Of a DNA stretch of 61,040 nucleotides, positions 28,152-35,326 are shown one piece after another. A model generated the notes under the pieces. The model had not been told where the DNA came from, ran no database searches, and was given only the letters and a program-made list of their open reading frames with translations. Source of the DNA: RUG11237 sp964450185 (GTDB taxonomy: Bacteria > Bacillota > Clostridia > Lachnospirales > Lachnospiraceae); the NCBI GenBank assembly GCA_964450185.1, contig CAYVCL010000005.1:1-61040 (forward strand), in the 5' to 3' direction. Numbering within the stretch: the stretch's first letter is position 1; the number at the start of each line of letters is the position of its first letter. Made by a program: the position numbers and the translations under genes.

Positions 28152-28358
28152 ATGGCAGATTGCAGATGTAACAGAAATATGTCTGGAAGAAACTGTTATG
28201 AAAAACAGGAAAGCTGTATAGATAAATTTCCAGTAGGTATGACATATGTGCCGTGGCAGAGCTGGAATCAGATTTACGAATTTGACAAGGCATTGCATCA
28301 GGGCACACTCTTTCCGGAATTGGATAAACCGTTTATCGGAAGGAGGGCGTGTCGATGA
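28152..28358 (+). CDS. cotJA: Spore coat-associated protein CotJA
   Basis: First gene of the cotJ operon, which makes spore coat components in the mother cell. 68 residues; the C-terminal part GMTYVPWQSWNQIYEFDKALHQGTLFPELDKPF carries the CotJA signature. It overlaps cotJB by a few nt. A possible sigma-E-like promoter upstream (around 28095-28125) is too weak to call. Confidence 0.9.
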   Translation: MADCRCNRNMSGRNCYEKQESCIDKFPVGMTYVPWQSWNQIYEFDKALHQGTLFPELDKPFIGRRACR

Positions 28359-28627
28359 ATAATTCATGCCGAATGAACAGAGAACAACTATTTGACTGGA
28401 TTAATATGATAAGTTTTGCAGTAGTAGAAACTGCACTGTATCTGGATACCCACCCATGTGATACGGAAGCGTTAAAATTTTATAATGAAATAGTAGAAAT
28501 GCGTAAGAATGCTATGTATGAATATTCCATGCAGTATGAACCTCTCACACTGGATTTGGCAGGAAATACAGAGGGAGAATGGAAATGGGCAACGTCCCCA
28601 TGGCCTTGGGAAGGAGGTAAGTGCTAA
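28355..28627 (+). CDS. cotJB: Spore coat protein CotJB
   Basis: Second gene of cotJ, 90 residues, with LDTHPCDTEALKFYNEIVEMRKNAMYEYSMQYEPLTL, a clear CotJB pattern. ATG 28355 lies 7 nt after AGGAGGG; GTG 28349 is less likely. It is followed immediately by the cut-off cotJC. Confidence 0.9.
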   Translation: MNNSCRMNREQLFDWINMISFAVVETALYLDTHPCDTEALKFYNEIVEMRKNAMYEYSMQYEPLTLDLAGNTEGEWKWATSPWPWEGGKC

Positions 28628-28837
28628 ATGTGGAATTATGAAAAAAGATTGCAGTATCCGGTAAATATTAAGGAGCCGAATCCTCAGTTGGCGCAGGTGA
28701 TAATCAGTCAATTTGGCGGTCCGGACGGCGAGTTGGCAGCCTCCATGCGTTATTTATCCCAAAGGTATGCTATGCCATATCGTGAGGTTATGGGAACGTT
28801 AACGGATATCGGAACGGAAGAACTTGCACCTCAATGA
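28628..28837 (+). pseudogene. cotJC: CotJC, 5' fragment interrupted by prophage
   Basis: CotJC is a manganese-catalase-like spore coat protein of about 190 residues. Here the normal start MWNYEKRLQYPVNIKEPNPQ and core (QFGGPDGELAASMRYLSQRY, TLTDIGTEELA) are intact, but the family sequence stops after GTEELA and the frame ends three codons later, at the insertion of a serine-recombinase prophage. The missing metal-binding C-terminal part should lie beyond the right end of the prophage. Excision could restore the gene. Confidence 0.88.
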
Positions 28838-28857
28838 TATACATTATAGGTGCAAGT
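28822..28857. other. Probable attL region with inverted repeat
   Basis: ACTTGCACCT (28822-28831) and AGGTGCAAGT (28848-28857) form a perfect 10-bp inverted repeat with a 16-nt spacer. The left arm lies in cotJC, the right arm in the last codons of the recombinase gene. CotJC homology ends at about 28830, so crossover probably lies here. The exact core needs the other end of the element. Confidence 0.55.
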
Positions 28858-30454
28858 CAACGTTAAGGTGAATTTCAGTCTTAGAATAAGGGGTTCCGAC
28901 ACCTTTGGAGTGATTAACACCAACCAGACGGACAGCGCGCTCCCTTGTATAAGTTATTCGATTGATGCATGCTTTTAACAGCTTATTTTTCTTTGTAGCA
29001 GATATATCCGGATTATCAAGGGCGTTAAGCGCATCGGTAAAACTCTGCAACCGTTCTTCATAGTAAGTAACATCTGGTGGGAGAGCAGAACGGGCATTGG
29101 CAAGTGATTTTTGTACATCTTCTTTTTCCTTCAAAACCTTTCTGTTTAATAGTTCGAAAATATGCTGAGGCATAGCTTCTTCGGAGTATTTTTCCCACTG
29201 CATAATTTCCTTCTTTTCAAGTTCATTAAGCTTTGCTTCGAGTCGGTTGATATGCTGCTGCTGAAATGAATAAGTATTATCTTCGATATTTTCAATCTTT
29301 ACTTGAAAATCATGGATACAATCCTGCAGTATATTATGAATCAGATCGGACATTTCTGCGAACGTGCAAGAACCGGTACCGCAAAAAGTCTGTGCATCAC
29401 AAAGAAGTCGCGACGCAGAGCGTTGAACACCATTTCGTTTATAGGTTCGCAAACTCATCGCTCTACCACATTGACAATAAATTAAGCCGGCGAAAGGGTT
29501 GGTTAGCTTAGTACTTGGTTTAAGACGAGCGTTTCTACCTCGCTTTTTCATGGCAGCATCGAATAGTTCTACGGAAATGATTGCAGGGTGTCTGCCCTCG
29601 CAAACCAAGTATTCACCATGTGGAGTTTTAGGTCGAGTCTTTTGTACTTCCCCATCTTCGACGATATTGGTAGTCTTGCGCCGATTCCAACGTACTTTTC
29701 CTATATAATGTACATTTTCAAGGATGTCTTTGATACTCGCTTGCTCCCAGTGTGCAGCTTTTCTTGGTTTAAAACCAAGTTCATTTAGACGGTGTGCAAT
29801 ATTAACACGTCCCATATCCTGATTAACGTACATGTCAAAAATCAGACGTACCACGTTAGCCTCTTCTTCGTTAATCTTTAATGTGGGACACTTCTTTTTA
29901 CCATCCATGACAAAAGCTTTGTCATACCCGTATGGAGCAATAGAACCAATAAAATTCCCCTGACTGACAGATAAGAGCCGCCCACGATTCATTATTTTCT
30001 TCTGATATTCTAAAAATTCATTTCCGCGCTTTAGTTCCCGTTCAAAAAAATCCCGGTCATATTCATTATTAAGGTCATATATTTTTTGTGGTGTAATGAC
30101 AGCAGTGTTAGTATACCTCAGAAGCTTCATAAGCCGCCCACAGTCCTCTAAATCACCACGACTAAGTCTTTGTACCTCGACAACTAAAACAGCCTTTATT
30201 TTGGGCGATTCAATGCGTTTCAGAAGTTTTAAAACTTCTGGACGGTCATCGATGGTTTCTCCAGATACAACTTCGCGGTAAATGTTTTCCTCAGGAATAG
30301 CTGTTCCGATATTCTGCTCAACCCATTTACTTAAAATATTCTCATGCTTTTCTAGGACTTCTTCTACACTTAGCACAGGATCATCCGACCGTGATTTTCT
30401 AAGATACTCCAGCACTTCGTCACTCTTATAATTTGGTGTTTCATAGCCAAACAT
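28844..30454 (-). CDS. Large serine recombinase (integrase/excisionase)
   Basis: 536 residues. The N-terminal resolvase catalytic domain has YLRKSRSDD with nucleophile Ser21, ETIDDRPEVLKLLKRI and VEVQRLSRGDLED; then a recombinase domain (IAPYGYDK, RKAAHWEQASIKDILENVHYIG), a zinc ribbon (GLIYCQCGRAM ... LLCDAQTFCGTGSC) and a coiled coil (about 400-470). It sits at the element's left edge, its stop only about 14 nt from the cotJC break, as expected for an enzyme acting on this site. Confidence 0.95.
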   Translation of the reverse strand: MFGYETPNYKSDEVLEYLRKSRSDDPVLSVEEVLEKHENILSKWVEQNIGTAIPEENIYREVVSGETIDDRPEVLKLLKRIESPKIKAVLVVEVQRLSRGDLEDCGRLMKLLRYTNTAVITPQKIYDLNNEYDRDFFERELKRGNEFLEYQKKIMNRGRLLSVSQGNFIGSIAPYGYDKAFVMDGKKKCPTLKINEEEANVVRLIFDMYVNQDMGRVNIAHRLNELGFKPRKAAHWEQASIKDILENVHYIGKVRWNRRKTTNIVEDGEVQKTRPKTPHGEYLVCEGRHPAIISVELFDAAMKKRGRNARLKPSTKLTNPFAGLIYCQCGRAMSLRTYKRNGVQRSASRLLCDAQTFCGTGSCTFAEMSDLIHNILQDCIHDFQVKIENIEDNTYSFQQQHINRLEAKLNELEKKEIMQWEKYSEEAMPQHIFELLNRKVLKEKEDVQKSLANARSALPPDVTYYEERLQSFTDALNALDNPDISATKKNKLLKACINRITYTRERAVRLVGVNHSKGVGTPYSKTEIHLNVDLHL

Positions 30455-30455
30455 C

Positions 30456-30656
30456 TTAATTTACCTCCGTAACAGATTTTTTAATAACAATTTGTTTTCC
30501 GTCAAATTCTAACGTAAGAGCTTTATCAATGGGCGAAAACCCCAGTTTGTCTGCCCATGCCTTGGGGATAGAAACTTTGCAATTATACGCATTCTTACTG
30601 GCATTACCGCCGGCACGAGCGATAATCATATGTGCTTTTCTTAATTCGTTTGCCAA
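30456..30656 (-). CDS. AbrB/SpoVT-type DNA-binding protein
   Basis: 66 residues with a swapped-hairpin AbrB-like domain (CKVSIPKAWADKLGFSPIDKALTLEFDGKQIVIKK), as in SpoVT and MazE-type regulators. TTG 30656 follows AAAGGAG by 7 nt. It overlaps no gene and precedes the recombinase by 1 nt, so the two form one operon; it probably regulates recombination or is an orphan antitoxin. The role is inferred. Confidence 0.75.
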   Translation of the reverse strand: MANELRKAHMIIARAGGNASKNAYNCKVSIPKAWADKLGFSPIDKALTLEFDGKQIVIKKSVTEVN

Positions 30657-30706
30657 ACCAATTCTCCTTTCTAAATATTTATAAAAGTTTTTCGTTTCCG
30701 ATAATG

Positions 30707-30735
30707 ATTATAGAGTATTGGTAACCAATAATCAA
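30707..30735 (-). promoter_or_regulatory. Recombinase operon promoter with palindromic operator
   Basis: On the minus strand: TTGATT (30735-30730), 17-nt spacer, TATAAT (30712-30707). The spacer is largely filled by the palindrome TATTGGTTACCAATA (30716-30730). A repressor bound there would block RNA polymerase. The divergent XRE gene at 30791 or the AbrB-like protein are candidates. Confidence 0.75.
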
Positions 30736-30790
30736 GAGATATTTATAAAATTAATGTTGGGAGTAAATACTAAAGAAAAGGAGAAATGAA

Positions 30791-30991
30791 ATGGCAGAAA
30801 TTACATTGTACAAGTATAGGAGAGGACGGAATCTTACTTTAGAAGAAGTTTCGGGCAGGACAGGAGTAAGCAGAGCGGAAGTCAATAAGATAGAAAATAA
30901 CAGGGTATCGCCTACTTTGGATACATTGGAAAAAATAGCGGCAGGGCTAGAGTGCAAGATAGAGGATTTATATTATTCGGACTATAAATAA
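30791..30991 (+). CDS. XRE-family transcriptional regulator (small)
   Basis: 66 residues consisting almost only of a helix-turn-helix: RRGRNLTLEEVSGRTGVSRAEVNKIENNRVSPTLDTLEKIAAGLECKIEDLY. AAAGGAG precedes ATG 30791. It is divergent from the abrB-like/recombinase operon, with the palindrome at 30716-30730 between them, so it is the most likely regulator of integration/excision. Confidence 0.85.
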   Translation: MAEITLYKYRRGRNLTLEEVSGRTGVSRAEVNKIENNRVSPTLDTLEKIAAGLECKIEDLYYSDYK

Positions 30992-31152
30992 TTCTTTATT
31001 ATATCATACTTATACTATTAAAAATACCTATAAAAATTTTTTTCTCATATGTGAGAAATATTTCAAAAAACAAAGACAAAACGCTTAAAGAGTGTTAATA
31101 TGTTTCAGCAAGGTGGTGTTAAAAAAGAATGAAAGGAGGATAGAACAATAAC

Positions 31153-31272
31153 GTGGAACACTACAAGAAAAAAATAGCAGAAATGCTGGAAGAAATCCAA
31201 AATGAGAAATTTCTAAAAATGTTATATGGTTTCACAAAATCATTATATAATATGGAGAAAGCAGAGGCATAA
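31153..31272 (+). CDS. Small phage protein, 39 residues
   Basis: GTG start 12 nt after AAAGGAGGA; encodes VEHYKKKIAEMLEEIQNEKF followed by a short hydrophobic/aromatic stretch and MEKAEA. Short proteins with this ExxxMLxxIxxxxFL pattern are frequent near repressors in Clostridia prophages; function unknown. Its stop lies within the terminator stem at 31261. Confidence 0.65.
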   Translation: MEHYKKKIAEMLEEIQNEKFLKMLYGFTKSLYNMEKAEA

Positions 31273-31290
31273 TCGCCTCTGCTTTTAAAA
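31261..31290 (+). terminator. Intrinsic terminator of the small gene
   Basis: GCAGAGGC/GCCTCTGC (31261-31268 with 31275-31282) followed by TTTT. It overlaps the stop codon of the 31153 gene and lies just before the convergent gene ending at 31297. Confidence 0.8.
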
Positions 31291-31296
31291 AATAAT

Positions 31297-32256
31297 TTAT
31301 TTTACTGTCACTTTACATTTTGCGGTGCAGCCGCTTTTCATCTTTAAAGTAACATAAGCCCTTCCTTTTTTGATTCCCTTGATTTTTCCGCTTTTACGAT
31401 TAACTGTAACTACTTTTTTATTAGAACTGCTCCAACTGGAAACAGAGTCCCCTTTAGTTTTACTCTTTATTTTTAAGGAAACAGAATTTCCTACATTAAC
31501 GGTTATTTTCGATTTTTTCAACTTAACAGTTGCTTTTAATTTGGAAAGTTTCTTTGTTTCAGATTTTGAGCATACTACACAGGTACGTTTCTTTTGACCG
31601 GCTTTAAAAATAGTTGCCTTTTTACTTGTTTTCCAAGAAGAAAAAGTATGTGCGGTAGTTGGAAGTGTTTCCGTAGCTAAAATTTCGTTGCATTTAGAGC
31701 ATGTAACCGTTTTCTTACCGGTTTTGGAACAGGAAGCCGGCGTTACAACTTTCCAACCGTCAGAGGCGTGTCCTGTTGCGGGAATGGTTTCTGAAGAAAC
31801 CTTCGAGTTGCAGTAGATACAATGATGTGATCTTGAACCGGCAGCGGTGCAAGTAGCCTCTTTATCGGTAGTCCAGTCGGATGAAAAATTGTGTTCATAG
31901 ATTCTTATAGTATAGGGCACAGTACGTTTGGTTGAAGGCTCTGTAACTAGCAATGTATATTCGCCAGGGGTACCTATTGTCAGACGATAATATTTTCTGT
32001 AAATTGTATCACCATCAGAATCTGTTTCTGAAGAGGAGGAAACTAGTTGGATGTCTGCATCAGGAAGTTCCGGAATAGTCAAGGTGCAGGTTTCGTCATA
32101 GAAACTAGTTATTTTAAAGGAAAAAGGAATATTACAACAGGAAATCTCATCATAGTCCTCTTCCCTTGGATAATCAGCATATGAGTTAATAGGGGTAATA
32201 ATTAATAGTAACAAAAATATTGGAATTGATAATAAAAATTTTTTGAGTGAATTCAT
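31297..32256 (-). CDS. Secreted protein with cysteine repeats and a Big2-like domain
   Basis: 319 residues. A signal peptide (about 5-27, cleavage near SYA-DYP), an unknown domain (about 30-115), three repeats of about 35-40 residues with W, CxxC and terminal T-L/I-P-x-T pattern (HNFSSDW, HASDGWK, HTFSSWK starts), then a C-terminal bacterial Ig-like (Big2) domain (NVGNSVSLKIKS, VVTVNRKSGKIKGIKKG). The third repeat has lost its first Cys. Probably cargo expressed from the lysogen and exported to the surface. Confidence 0.8.
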   Translation of the reverse strand: MNSLKKFLLSIPIFLLLLIITPINSYADYPREEDYDEISCCNIPFSFKITSFYDETCTLTIPELPDADIQLVSSSSETDSDGDTIYRKYYRLTIGTPGEYTLLVTEPSTKRTVPYTIRIYEHNFSSDWTTDKEATCTAAGSRSHHCIYCNSKVSSETIPATGHASDGWKVVTPASCSKTGKKTVTCSKCNEILATETLPTTAHTFSSWKTSKKATIFKAGQKKRTCVVCSKSETKKLSKLKATVKLKKSKITVNVGNSVSLKIKSKTKGDSVSSWSSSNKKVVTVNRKSGKIKGIKKGRAYVTLKMKSGCTAKCKVTVK

Positions 32257-32298
32257 AATAACCTCCAGTTATGTAATATGGTGCTTGAAACATGATAC

Positions 32299-32892
32299 TT
32301 ACTCAAGCAATGTTTTGTTTAACTCAGTGTTCCATTTATCCTTGATACGGGTTAGCTCGTTAACACTTTGCGGTGGGAAAAATTGACTGTAGTATTCCAT
32401 AACAATAAACCAGTGGTCAACTCTGTCAATTCGTCCTTTTGCGGTTTGCAATTCCAAAGCCTCTCTAAAATTGTTTCTGAAACTTTTATTCAGGAATCTG
32501 TTGATTAAGAGATATTGGTTTTCAATATAATATGGATATTCTAAATCATACTTGAAAAGCTTATAGAATTTTGTATGTTCTTTACATTCGGGAAGAAGCT
32601 TATCTAAACGTTCCAATGTTTCGAAAAAGGTCTTTGCTTTTACAGTGGAATTCATCTTCTTTATGCAGGAAAGAACATATTGTAGTTGTTTTTTTGCTGG
32701 ATAATATTCATCATAGAGAACATGGTAATAATCGTCTGTATTGTCGTAAGAAATAGGATGCATATATTCTTCGGCATCTTCCACGTCTTCCGAAAATAGA
32801 ATATAAGTATACTCGTTACTATCTTCTTGGTTTTGTTCCCTTGATAACACCAGGGCATAAGTTTTTGACTTTATCAAATCCCAGATACTCAC
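32299..32892 (-). CDS. Hypothetical cytoplasmic protein
   Basis: 197 residues with no motif I recognise; acidic N-terminal half, then a helical C-terminal half with many aromatic residues (VDHWFIVMEYYSQFFPPQ). GTG start preceded by AGGAGGT. It lies upstream of the secreted-protein gene on the same strand, 43 nt apart, so they may share a transcript. The 240-nt gap to its right (32893-33132) holds its promoter region and a terminator but no gene. Confidence 0.65.
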   Translation of the reverse strand: MSIWDLIKSKTYALVLSREQNQEDSNEYTYILFSEDVEDAEEYMHPISYDNTDDYYHVLYDEYYPAKKQLQYVLSCIKKMNSTVKAKTFFETLERLDKLLPECKEHTKFYKLFKYDLEYPYYIENQYLLINRFLNKSFRNNFREALELQTAKGRIDRVDHWFIVMEYYSQFFPPQSVNELTRIKDKWNTELNKTLLE

Positions 32893-33108
32893 GTAACACC
32901 TCCTAACTTTGAGTGATATAGCTCAAAAAGTTTTACAGTGTGTTTTTGAAAATATTTAAGACTGATACATAGAATAGATATAGTACAGTCTAACTTCATT
33001 GGCATTACTCCTCTCTCGTGTAAAATAAAAAACAACTAAATTATAACACATAATTGAAAGAAATAAAAACACTTTTTAAAGATAAAGAAATAAAAGTGAA
33101 AAAGAGAA

Positions 33109-33134
33109 AAGCGAAGTAGTGTTCCACTTCGCTT
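33109..33134 (-). terminator. Terminator of the repressor operon
   Basis: AAGCGAAGT/ACTTCGCTT (33109-33117 with 33126-33134); on the minus strand it is followed by TTTTCTCTTTTTC. It overlaps the last codon of the repressor gene at 33133. Confidence 0.8.
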
Positions 33135-33489
33135 ATTCCGTAATTTTTTTCAGTTTTTCAAGGAAACTCCATATAAGTTCTTTGTCCTGAGGAGAAAGAT
33201 TGTAGTAGCCAACAATAAGTTTTTTGGCTCGTTCATCAGTGATACCGATTTTGGCACAAACAGCACCGAAATCGATATCTTCATCTGCAAACATTTCTCC
33301 CTCACCGGTTCGGAGCCAATGCTCATTCACATTGAATTCTCGGCAAATGGCTTTGAACATTTGATTGGTAACATCCCTACCACCATTTTCAATGTTTGAA
33401 ATGCTAGATTTTGCTACTCCAAGACGTTCGCCAAATTTTGCACCGGATAACCCAAGCGCCTTTCTAAGTTCCCTAATTCGTTGATTCAT
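33133..33489 (-). CDS. CI-like XRE repressor
   Basis: 118 residues. The N-terminal HTH is LGLSGAKFGERLGVAKSSISNIENGGRDVTNQMFKAICREF, followed by NVNEHWLRTGEGEMF, common in phage repressors, and a short C-terminal helical part. There is no peptidase domain, so no RecA-type self-cleavage is expected. It is the last gene of a hicA-hicB-repressor operon. The 17-bp repeats at 34029 and 34082 are likely operators. Confidence 0.85.
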   Translation of the reverse strand: MNQRIRELRKALGLSGAKFGERLGVAKSSISNIENGGRDVTNQMFKAICREFNVNEHWLRTGEGEMFADEDIDFGAVCAKIGITDERAKKLIVGYYNLSPQDKELIWSFLEKLKKITE

Positions 33490-33507
33490 TTGTTAATCAC
33501 ATCCTTT

Positions 33508-33723
33508 TTAGGCGTAAACTAATCTACCTTTTGGCTGTGGGATTTCTCTTCCTTGCTCTTTGGCAGTTTCAATCCATTCTTCAATTATAATTTCTACATT
33601 TTCCAGAGCATGGGCAGCGGTATCACCATCTGCCATGCAGCCGGGAAGTTCCGGAACTTCAACAATCCAACACTCATCATCATCTGACCAAAAAATAATA
33701 CGTTCATACTTTTGCATAATCAT
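33508..33723 (-). CDS. hicB: HicB-type antitoxin
   Basis: 71 residues with the partial RNase-H-like HicB fold: YERIIFWSDDDECWIVEVPELPGCMADGDTAAHALENVEIIIEEWIE. It has no C-terminal DNA-binding domain. It overlaps hicA by 4 nt. The lack of a DNA-binding domain fits control of this operon by the downstream XRE repressor instead. Confidence 0.85.
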   Translation of the reverse strand: MIMQKYERIIFWSDDDECWIVEVPELPGCMADGDTAAHALENVEIIIEEWIETAKEQGREIPQPKGRLVYA

Positions 33724-33968
33724 ACCTCCATTTTATATTTTAATATTAAATTTCGTACTTGTTTCACCTGATAAGGCTTTGCTTTATTTCCGTCGGGCTG
33801 TATATTAATGATTTCATCTATTCCATCTTTATAGTATATGAAATGATCACCTTTCACCCGGCATTGAAAGCCTAAAACTTCTAATATTTTTTGCAACTCT
33901 GAAAAGCGTATGTTTTTATCCTTTGTGCCGCTTAATATTTCAAAAAGAATCTTTTCGTTGGTTGGCAT
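33720..33968 (-). CDS. hicA: HicA-type mRNA interferase toxin
   Basis: 82 residues when started at ATG 33968, which follows AAAGGAG. The dsRBD-like HicA fold carries the catalytic His in CRVKGDHFIYYKDG and the C-terminal PYQVKQVRNLIL. The longer in-frame start at 34019 has no ribosome binding site and lies in the promoter. Toxin is encoded before antitoxin, as usual for hicAB. Confidence 0.83.
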   Translation of the reverse strand: MPTNEKILFEILSGTKDKNIRFSELQKILEVLGFQCRVKGDHFIYYKDGIDEIINIQPDGNKAKPYQVKQVRNLILKYKMEV

Positions 33969-33990
33969 TAGCTCAACTCCTTTCGTATCA

Positions 33991-34019
33991 ATAATAGCAT
34001 GCGGAAAAATGTAAGTCAA
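33991..34019 (-). promoter_or_regulatory. Leftward promoter of hicA-hicB-repressor operon
   Basis: Minus strand TTGACT (34019-34014), 17-nt spacer, TATTAT (33996-33991). It is divergent from the rightward early promoter; repeat 1 (34029-34045) lies just upstream of its -35 box. Confidence 0.8.
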
Positions 34020-34028
34020 TGAAAAAAA

Positions 34029-34098
34029 GTTTTCAAACGGAACAAAGAAGTATTGACAAAGTTTCAGAAATGAACTAAAATGTTTTCAAACGAAACAA
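34029..34098. promoter_or_regulatory. Operator-like direct repeats of the lysogeny switch
   Basis: GTTTTCAAACGGAACAA (34029-34045) and GTTTTCAAACGAAACAA (34082-34098) match at 16 of 17 positions and flank the rightward promoter. Their spacing is 53 bp, about five helical turns, so a repressor could bind both on one DNA face. They are the best candidate sites for the XRE repressor at 33133. Confidence 0.7.
34053..34081 (+). promoter_or_regulatory. Rightward early promoter
   Basis: TTGACA (34053-34058), 17-nt spacer, TAAAAT (34076-34081). It points into the early gene cluster and is bracketed by the two operator-like repeats. Confidence 0.82.
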
Positions 34099-34161
34099 TA
34101 AAAGTGAGGTGGGAAAAACGAGATATAGAAAAACAATAAGGCACGAAAGGAACGAAAAAGC

Positions 34162-34320
34162 ATGGAATTATTAGGTAAGGTATGGGGACTACAGTTATTA
34201 CTGATTACAGCAATATGTATATGCATATCGAAAATAACGGGCGAGAAATTTTTCATCATTTTGGCGATTATGATTGATATAAGCACAATGCTGCTTTATA
34301 TAATAGCCCTGCGCTTATAG
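34162..34320 (+). CDS. Small membrane protein, first early gene
   Basis: 52 residues, almost wholly hydrophobic: two membrane segments (about 7-21 and 28-51). A weak AACGAAAAAG lies upstream of ATG 34162. As the first gene after the early promoter it could take part in the lysis-lysogeny decision or superinfection exclusion; this is inference. Nothing coding is supported in 34321-34494. Confidence 0.55.
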   Translation: MELLGKVWGLQLLLITAICICISKITGEKFFIILAIMIDISTMLLYIIALRL

Positions 34321-34494
34321 ATTAAAAGGTAACTCTTTATCGTTGTAGGAATCAAACAATGCCATTATTTCTTTGGATGACGTAGTTATAAAATCACCTC
34401 GAGTCATATGGCTTTCCACTTGGCAGAGCGGATAATGCCGGTATAGGACAGAGGCAAGAAAAATATAAATAAAAAACAGAGGAGGCGAACGCTT

Positions 34495-34647
34495 ATGTTG
34501 CTTGAATTAACAGAAAAAGATCTGGAGGAAGGCAAGAAAATTAATGAGGAATTTTCAAAATTGAGTAAGGAAGGAAAGTGCATGTTGCTTGGCTATTTTT
34601 CGGCCTTGCAGGATAAGGAAGCGACAGAATCGCGGAAAGGAGAGTAA
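34495..34647 (+). CDS. Small early phage protein, 50 residues
   Basis: AGAGGAGG precedes ATG 34495. MLLELTEKDLEEGKKINEEF, then KLSKEGKCMLLGYFSALQ, a helical pattern with LSxEGKxxLLGYxxAL common in small Clostridia phage proteins. Function unknown. Confidence 0.65.
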   Translation: MLLELTEKDLEEGKKINEEFSKLSKEGKCMLLGYFSALQDKEATESRKGE

Positions 34648-34650
34648 GCG

Positions 34651-34812
34651 ATGGAAAAAGATGGTAAAAGAACGATGAATAAGAAACCAAAAGAGCCAAG
34701 CATGCTTGAAATTGTTTCGTTTAGTGTATTTTTTGTGCTAGGAGTTCTAACGGCAATATTTTTCAAGGAAGATATCTTGAACTTTATCAAGGTTTGGTTA
34801 TCAACCAGATAA
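34651..34812 (+). CDS. Small single-pass membrane protein
   Basis: 53 residues. A basic N-terminus (about 1-17, KDGKRTMNKKPKEPS) precedes one membrane segment (about 22-37) and a short amphipathic end. It starts 3 nt after the preceding stop, with GGAAAGGAGAG upstream, so it belongs to the same operon. Function unknown. Confidence 0.6.
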   Translation: MEKDGKRTMNKKPKEPSMLEIVSFSVFFVLGVLTAIFFKEDILNFIKVWLSTR

Positions 34813-34858
34813 TCACTTCTGCAACGGCAATGGCAACCAATAGGAAAGAGGTGAGAGA

Positions 34859-35026
34859 GTGGAAAATTCAACAGAGGATAGTAAAAAGTTAAAAGATTTT
34901 GAAACTTATGAACTGGTAGAAGAATTAAAGAGAAGAAAAGGAGTAACTTTTGAAACGACAGAACCATATGAGAATAAGAAAATTAACATAGAGGGTCCTG
35001 CCGTAACGCTTATAGTCATAGATTAG
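34859..35026 (+). CDS. Small early phage protein, 55 residues
   Basis: GTG 34859 after GGAAAGAGGTGAGA. The protein has a central YELVEELKRRKGVTFETTEPYE segment, a pattern often seen in small phage proteins, and a hydrophobic end TLIVID. Its last 4 nt overlap the end of the KTSC gene on the opposite strand. Confidence 0.6.
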   Translation: MENSTEDSKKLKDFETYELVEELKRRKGVTFETTEPYENKKINIEGPAVTLIVID

Positions 35027-35229
35027 TTGATTTTTCTATATGTATAAGCATTTTTAATGTGTGCAGCATGGTAGCTTCCTTTGGATGAAGCATTCATAAG
35101 TCCATGATATATAGATTCAGGAACATTGAGGTAGTCATATATGCCACCAGAGTGAAACTAAATACGCAAAATCTGTCCATCATATCCAACTGCACAAAGA
35201 TTAGAAGAATTGACTGGAATCATATTCAT
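35023..35229 (-). pseudogene. KTSC-domain protein with an internal TAG
   Basis: The minus strand encodes a complete KTSC domain: MNMIPVNSSNLCAVGYDGQI, then LRI-stop-FHSGGIYDY, then VPESIYHGLMNASSKGSYHA ending in YTYRKIN. A single TAG (35160-35158) replaces a residue in the middle; frame and ends are otherwise intact, and GAAAGGAGGAATTCC precedes the ATG. It is either a very recent pseudogene or a case of suppression. KTSC proteins are small, of uncertain function. Confidence 0.75.
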
Positions 35230-35326
35230 AAGGAATTCCTCCTTTCATACATACTAGGACATGGCAGTGTCCTGTAGGTACATTATAGGAGAAAAAAGAA
35301 AAAATACAATGGTCATAAAAACTAAA

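Noticed and set aside
34320..34409. Minus-strand frame of 30 codons
   Set aside because: It has an ATG and ends cleanly but lacks a convincing ribosome site and any recognised similarity.
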